Source: Paragyromitra xinjiangensis
Lineage: Eukaryota; Ascomycota; Pezizomycetes; Pezizales; Discinaceae
Length of the DNA: 64,000 bases
Assembly (NCBI GenBank): GCA_038503065.1
Contig: JBCAMK010000003.1
Location: 1,860,001 to 1,924,000 of the forward strand
Direction of reading: 5' to 3'
In this document: in pieces, positions 60,301 through 64,000 of the stretch
How the letters are laid out: every line of letters begins with the position of its first letter
Numbering within the stretch: position 1 is the stretch's first letter
Position numbers and translations under genes: made by a program
Notes under the pieces: generated by a model
Seen by the model: only the letters and a program-made list of their open reading frames with translations
The model's database searches: none
Told to the model about the DNA's origin: nothing

Positions 60301-61610
60301 TTATCTGCTGGGTGAAATTAAATCTTTCGCGCCATGCTCAGATATACGCAACGGCCGAATCACACAGAACAGGACGGCCATGGCAGCCTCACGTGCACTT
60401 AACAAAGGCATGAGTCCGAAGATATCGATCCCCTGTGAAGCATTCCCTATAGCAGATAACCTTAGAGCGCTCAATATTGTTAATAGCTCGAATGTAGTTC
60501 TTCCCCGCGGCCAATCTGAAGGCGTTGCATGGGCGGCCCTCGACTAGGCTAGGAGAAGCTGCGTTATTGGAGATATATAGCACGTTACAATAGATCTTGA
60601 TACCGTCTGCCTTCATTGCACATGCGGAAAGGTCTTTTGCCATTCTAGAAACTTAGGCGAAGGTTTATTCTAATAAGTCCTAATTGTAGTAAGACACCAG
60701 CCACCCCTCTATCTAATATAAGTTGCCGTTTTGTATAGAATCTAAAGGCAAAGAAGGCTTAATTGATTCAAAAGCCGTACCAAATACAGGCTCGAATTTA
60801 TAGGCAGTGCGCACATACTCGTACAAGGAAGATTCTTCAACCTTAGTTTCACCCTATGTCCTCCACTAGAACCTCCTATCGACTCCTGATTAGGAAGCTG
60901 TTTTCAACATAAGTCTCCAGAAAAATACGAGTGATACGTAATGAGCAGATTTGACAAAGGCCCCCAGAGACCCCTGGTTTGTCATCAAGGCTAAATGTTT
61001 CCAAACCAAAACTACTTCAACTTCTTAGTATTTGTACACCACACAATCGATCTCGGATTTGTGTGAATTCCCTCGCAACCTTTTTATCAAATTTTGTCCT
61101 TGGAGCTGTCCCCAGGGTCTTTTACATATGCTCTATCCTATTCCAGCCTTAAACCTTTACCTAGAAATACTTTAGCCAGATATTAAAGTTAATACGAGAC
61201 CCGCTCGGAATTACATGTAGTCCTGACCCCTCGCACTAACGCACTAATATTATCACAAACAAGCATCCTTCTAACGACTTTGGAGCCCAAACACAAAAAA
61301 ATATCCTGGCCTCCGTTAAGAAATATATTAGTACAAGACTTAAATTTATCGGCTAAGCATGTGAAGGTATTATACAAAGCTCGACTTCTGCCATCCCTAC
61401 CATTAGCAAAAAACCCAAGACCCTATCCAAGGGAATGCATGAAGTAACTAGATAGTAGTAGTAGTTGACAGGATTAATGAAGGAAATACCAAAATAATTC
61501 TGCCAATATCCCTCGGACTCAAATACTCCGAACAACAGCCTAACTAAGCCTAACTCGACCAAACAACTGACTCCTCCCCTACCGGCTTCGATAGCTGCCC
61601 ACCAAGTACC
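57373..61610. other. Intergenic, gene-poor
   Basis: More than 4 kb with only short or unconvincing frames (the longest, 60170-60547 plus, has no recognisable domain). A perfect palindrome, gcggttcgaaccgc, lies near 59831-59844. Confidence 0.4.
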
Positions 61611-63747
61611 TTAATTCGATTCCTCATATGCATCATGCTGCTTCTTCTCTTTGTTCTCTATAAACTTGTACTGCTTCTCGCGGACGAGCGGTTCTTCGCA
61701 ACGGTCATGGCCCCATATAACTTCCAGTTTCATCCTTTGCTCCAAGATCTTGCCCATCTCAAGACCCACGTGGTATGAATCAAATATCACAGCTCCAGCA
61801 AAACCTCTCTTCTCCCCACGGACAGTTACCGGCCAGAAGCGAGTTTCTTGAATACTGATTTTGTGGTGGTACCACGCCGCCGCTTTGGAGATAAAGTCAT
61901 AAAACGCATCATTGCTTTGAATTTCCTTGGGAACGTTATTGATAATAACTACTCTACTGCCTCCCCTAAGAGGGATAACGGGAGGTGGCACGGTCATCAC
62001 AAGGAAGGCGTTAGGGGTATGACAGTCGATAACAAGACGAGGGTGTTCTTTTATCCACTGATGAAACTTTCTTGCAGCCCTTCTAGAGAAGAAACTAATG
62101 AGAGCATTCTGAACACCTTCCCTGTTGCCTTCGTTAACAATGGAGATCTTTTCGATTTTTCCACCGCGAACGAATGTGGCGATCATTGCAATCGTGATTG
62201 TAGGGGGTAACCCAACTACGAGGACATTGCGTTCGAAATTTCTCGGAGTCTTCGAGGGTTTTGAGGTCTTCCGTGACTTTTCGGGAACTTTGGTACGACG
62301 AAGCTCAACCGGAACCGGGACGTCATTCCAGTCGCCGGCTACCTCGTCGGGATCAGCGACGACAACTTGGGGGTTGATGGAATCCGCATAAGACAAGAAG
62401 CCGCCTCCATAGTCGCAAGCAATATCAGCGTATCTAGTATTATCTTTGCAAGTGTTAACAAATTGTGGCTCCTCATCTTCCTGGGGGACTGTTATATCCG
62501 AAAAACGCCCGGGAAGATCGATCGAGGAGTTATCTATTTTACTGTTAGACGAAGGAGCTTGAACGGCAAACTCCTTAGAGGCCACGTTCCAGCCATCGTG
62601 CTCGGCTGAATCGGTACCACTGATAGAGGCGGCTTCATTGATAGGCACGTTGTTTTCAACAGGATTGCTATTGGCAATATCAGCGACTGATTGGCTATGC
62701 TGAAAGTCTGTTCCAGCAACTCTGTCTTTCTCCGCAGTGTCTATCACTTCGCGTGATGTCTTTGTTTGAGCCATCCTGTACTTGACAATATCCGTGAATA
62801 CACTCATGTCAGATGCAGCTTTGGAGACGGCATCACAGCTTTCAGCCCCAGAGGCGTCACCCTCCGACTCTATTGTGTTACTAAAAGTATCATCCCATAA
62901 TTTCCTACGAAAACAGGAGTTAGTAAATAAGAGAAGCGGATAGGAAGTGTCCAGAACGTCACAGAAGGGTAATATCAACAGAAAGAAATGGGAAACTAAT
63001 GAGAGATGAAGATGTAGTCCGGAATAGAAAAGCAAATGCACAGAAGGATAGGGCGAATAGAGGAGCTTACTCGGTAAGAGGGCTAGAACTATGACTAACA
63101 GTAGGAACTGGAGCAGCTTTCTCATCAACCTTTTCTCCGAGCATTTCCGCTGCGATGTTGCGCGCATCTTGATCCTGCGAGCAGAGCTTATCGCCATTAT
63201 CTTCTTCCTCCTCTTCGGCAGTCTCATCAAGTGGCTCAGAAAGCTCATGATTGGCCCACAATTCTATCAGCCTATAGGAGCCGATGCGCTTTCTGACTAT
63301 TAATCCAGAGAGCTTACGGATAGCCTGTTCCATCCAGGCAATACGTTCCAAAAATTTCTTTTCCTTATCTGAAGCGATAGAAAGCTCGGATTCAAGCTGT
63401 TTTTGTTTTTCTATGAGATCGACATTTGCCTTACGAGCCTCATTGTACCTTTCGTTGAGCCAAAGGTTGTTGTCGTGCGTCTGGCTGCAGCGGACTTCAA
63501 GCTTAACGTGGGTTTCTTTAAGAGTAGTAAGTTCGTCGACAATAGTAGCATTAGCGTTATCAGCAACCTTGAGTGCATCAAGAATGGCGGTGGCATTCAT
63601 CAATAGGAAGTTGACCTGGGATGATTGAAGTGTCGGGTTGTTGATGGAATTGTTGACATCTTCGGCGTAACTCTGTAAAAGTTGAAGTGTAGGAAAGGGG
63701 AGAATATTCCCCTCGGGGAAAGTCATATTACGAATGGGAGGGCTCAT
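61611..63747 (-). CDS. Coiled-coil protein with two C-terminal RRM-like regions
   Basis: Two predicted exons (63747-63071 and 62904-61611) give 656 residues. The 166-nt intron has a GTAAGC donor and a TCGTAG acceptor; the splice joins SSPLTE to KLWDDTF in phase. Residues about 70-165 are rich in Leu/Glu/Lys with heptad-like spacing (ELTTLKETHVKLEVR, EKQKQLESELSIASDKEKKFLER), a probable coiled coil. The middle (about 230-445) is acidic and Ser-rich, likely disordered, ending in a basic stretch (RRTKVPEKSRKTSKPSKTPR). At about 451-530 an RRM-like unit starts NVLVVGLPP. A second at about 542-615 has VVIINNVP and RGFAGAVIF, which match RNP2 and RNP1 patterns. RNA binding is therefore likely; the role is unknown. 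Confidence 0.8.
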
Positions 63748-64000
63748 AATAAGAGCCGTGGCGTTTATTCGAGTCGTTTGCGATGAAAGGATGGATGAAG
63801 ATTCTTGATGTTTGCAGGATATGTATGATGGAAAGGGAAGGGGGAGGATGCTGGATGAAGAGATGGATTGAGGTGAGGTGAAGTAAAAATCTGTAATCCC
63901 ACACTATACGCTTAGATGGGTATATATAGTCCTTTGCAATACCACCCCACCTCAAATCACGATTGATTGATTGGTTCATTCATTAATTCATTCAATCCAA
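63748..64000. promoter_or_regulatory. Promoter/leader of the RRM-like gene
   Basis: Purine-rich on the plus strand, hence C/T-rich on the transcribed sense strand directly before the start codon at 63747 (ccttccctttccatcatac when read on the minus strand). A TATA-like tatatata lies near 63921-63928. Confidence 0.4.

Noticed and set aside
62905..63248. Long minus-strand frame extending 61611-63248 as one exon
   Set aside because: The part upstream of 62904 reads through the 166-nt intron and the wrong frame of exon 1; spliced exon 1 has the coiled-coil frame with its own start at 63747.

Overview
The window looks like part of a nuclear chromosome of a filamentous ascomycete. Most genes have short GT-AG introns (about 50-80 nt), C/T-rich leaders before the start codon, and fungal-type products: a secreted PL3 pectate lyase, a GH16 glucanase with a membrane anchor, a mitochondrial 2-methylcitrate dehydratase and a large GT2 membrane glycosyltransferase. 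The gene set would suit a plant-associated member of the Leotiomycetes, but that placement is inference. No rRNA, functional tRNA, CRISPR array or intact transposase gene was found.

Layout. 0.7-2.5 kb: PrpD-type 2-methylcitrate dehydratase (-). 4.0-4.4 kb: small one-pass membrane protein (+). 5.0-7.3 kb: 774-residue orphan protein (-). 9.2-12.8 kb: a divergent pair, glutamine synthetase-like enzyme (-) and short-chain dehydrogenase (+), with a 493-bp shared promoter carrying three GATA-factor consensus sites. 13.4 kb: a 127-bp MITE. 13.9-14.7 kb: secreted protein (-). 17.4-18.3 kb: dienelactone hydrolase family (-). 20.2-21.4 kb: AIF/FSP1-like flavoprotein (-). 22.4 kb: start of a possible small gene. 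25.8-26.9 kb: PL3 pectate lyase (+). 27.5-30 kb: candidate DNA-transposon remnants and a (TAC)n microsatellite. 32.9-34.6 kb: bestrophin-like channel (+). 35.6 kb: inverted repeat. 40.2-41.3 kb: secreted ferritin-like protein (+). 42.1-42.6 kb: small multi-pass membrane protein (-). 44.1-44.5 kb: Mutator-like MITE with a perfect 9-bp target duplication. 47.8-49.2 kb: GH16 (+). 53.4-56.6 kb: GT2 (+). 57.0-57.4 kb: a TIR element containing a tRNA-like Pol III promoter. 61.6-63.7 kb: coiled-coil protein with two RRM-like regions (-).

The genes do not form one pathway or an obvious biosynthetic cluster. The clearest functional unit is the divergent glutamine synthetase-like/dehydrogenase pair, probably a nitrogen- or amine-use module under GATA-factor control (inference). 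The pectate lyase, GH16 and GT2 genes relate to walls and surfaces but lie far apart. About two thirds of the window is intergenic. Several small non-autonomous DNA transposons sit there; together with the unusual gene structures (a probable GC-AG intron, a 16-nt exon, a length-neutral intron) they are the main points worth checking. Splice sites were set by eye from conserved protein continuity and reading-frame phase, so they are predictions.
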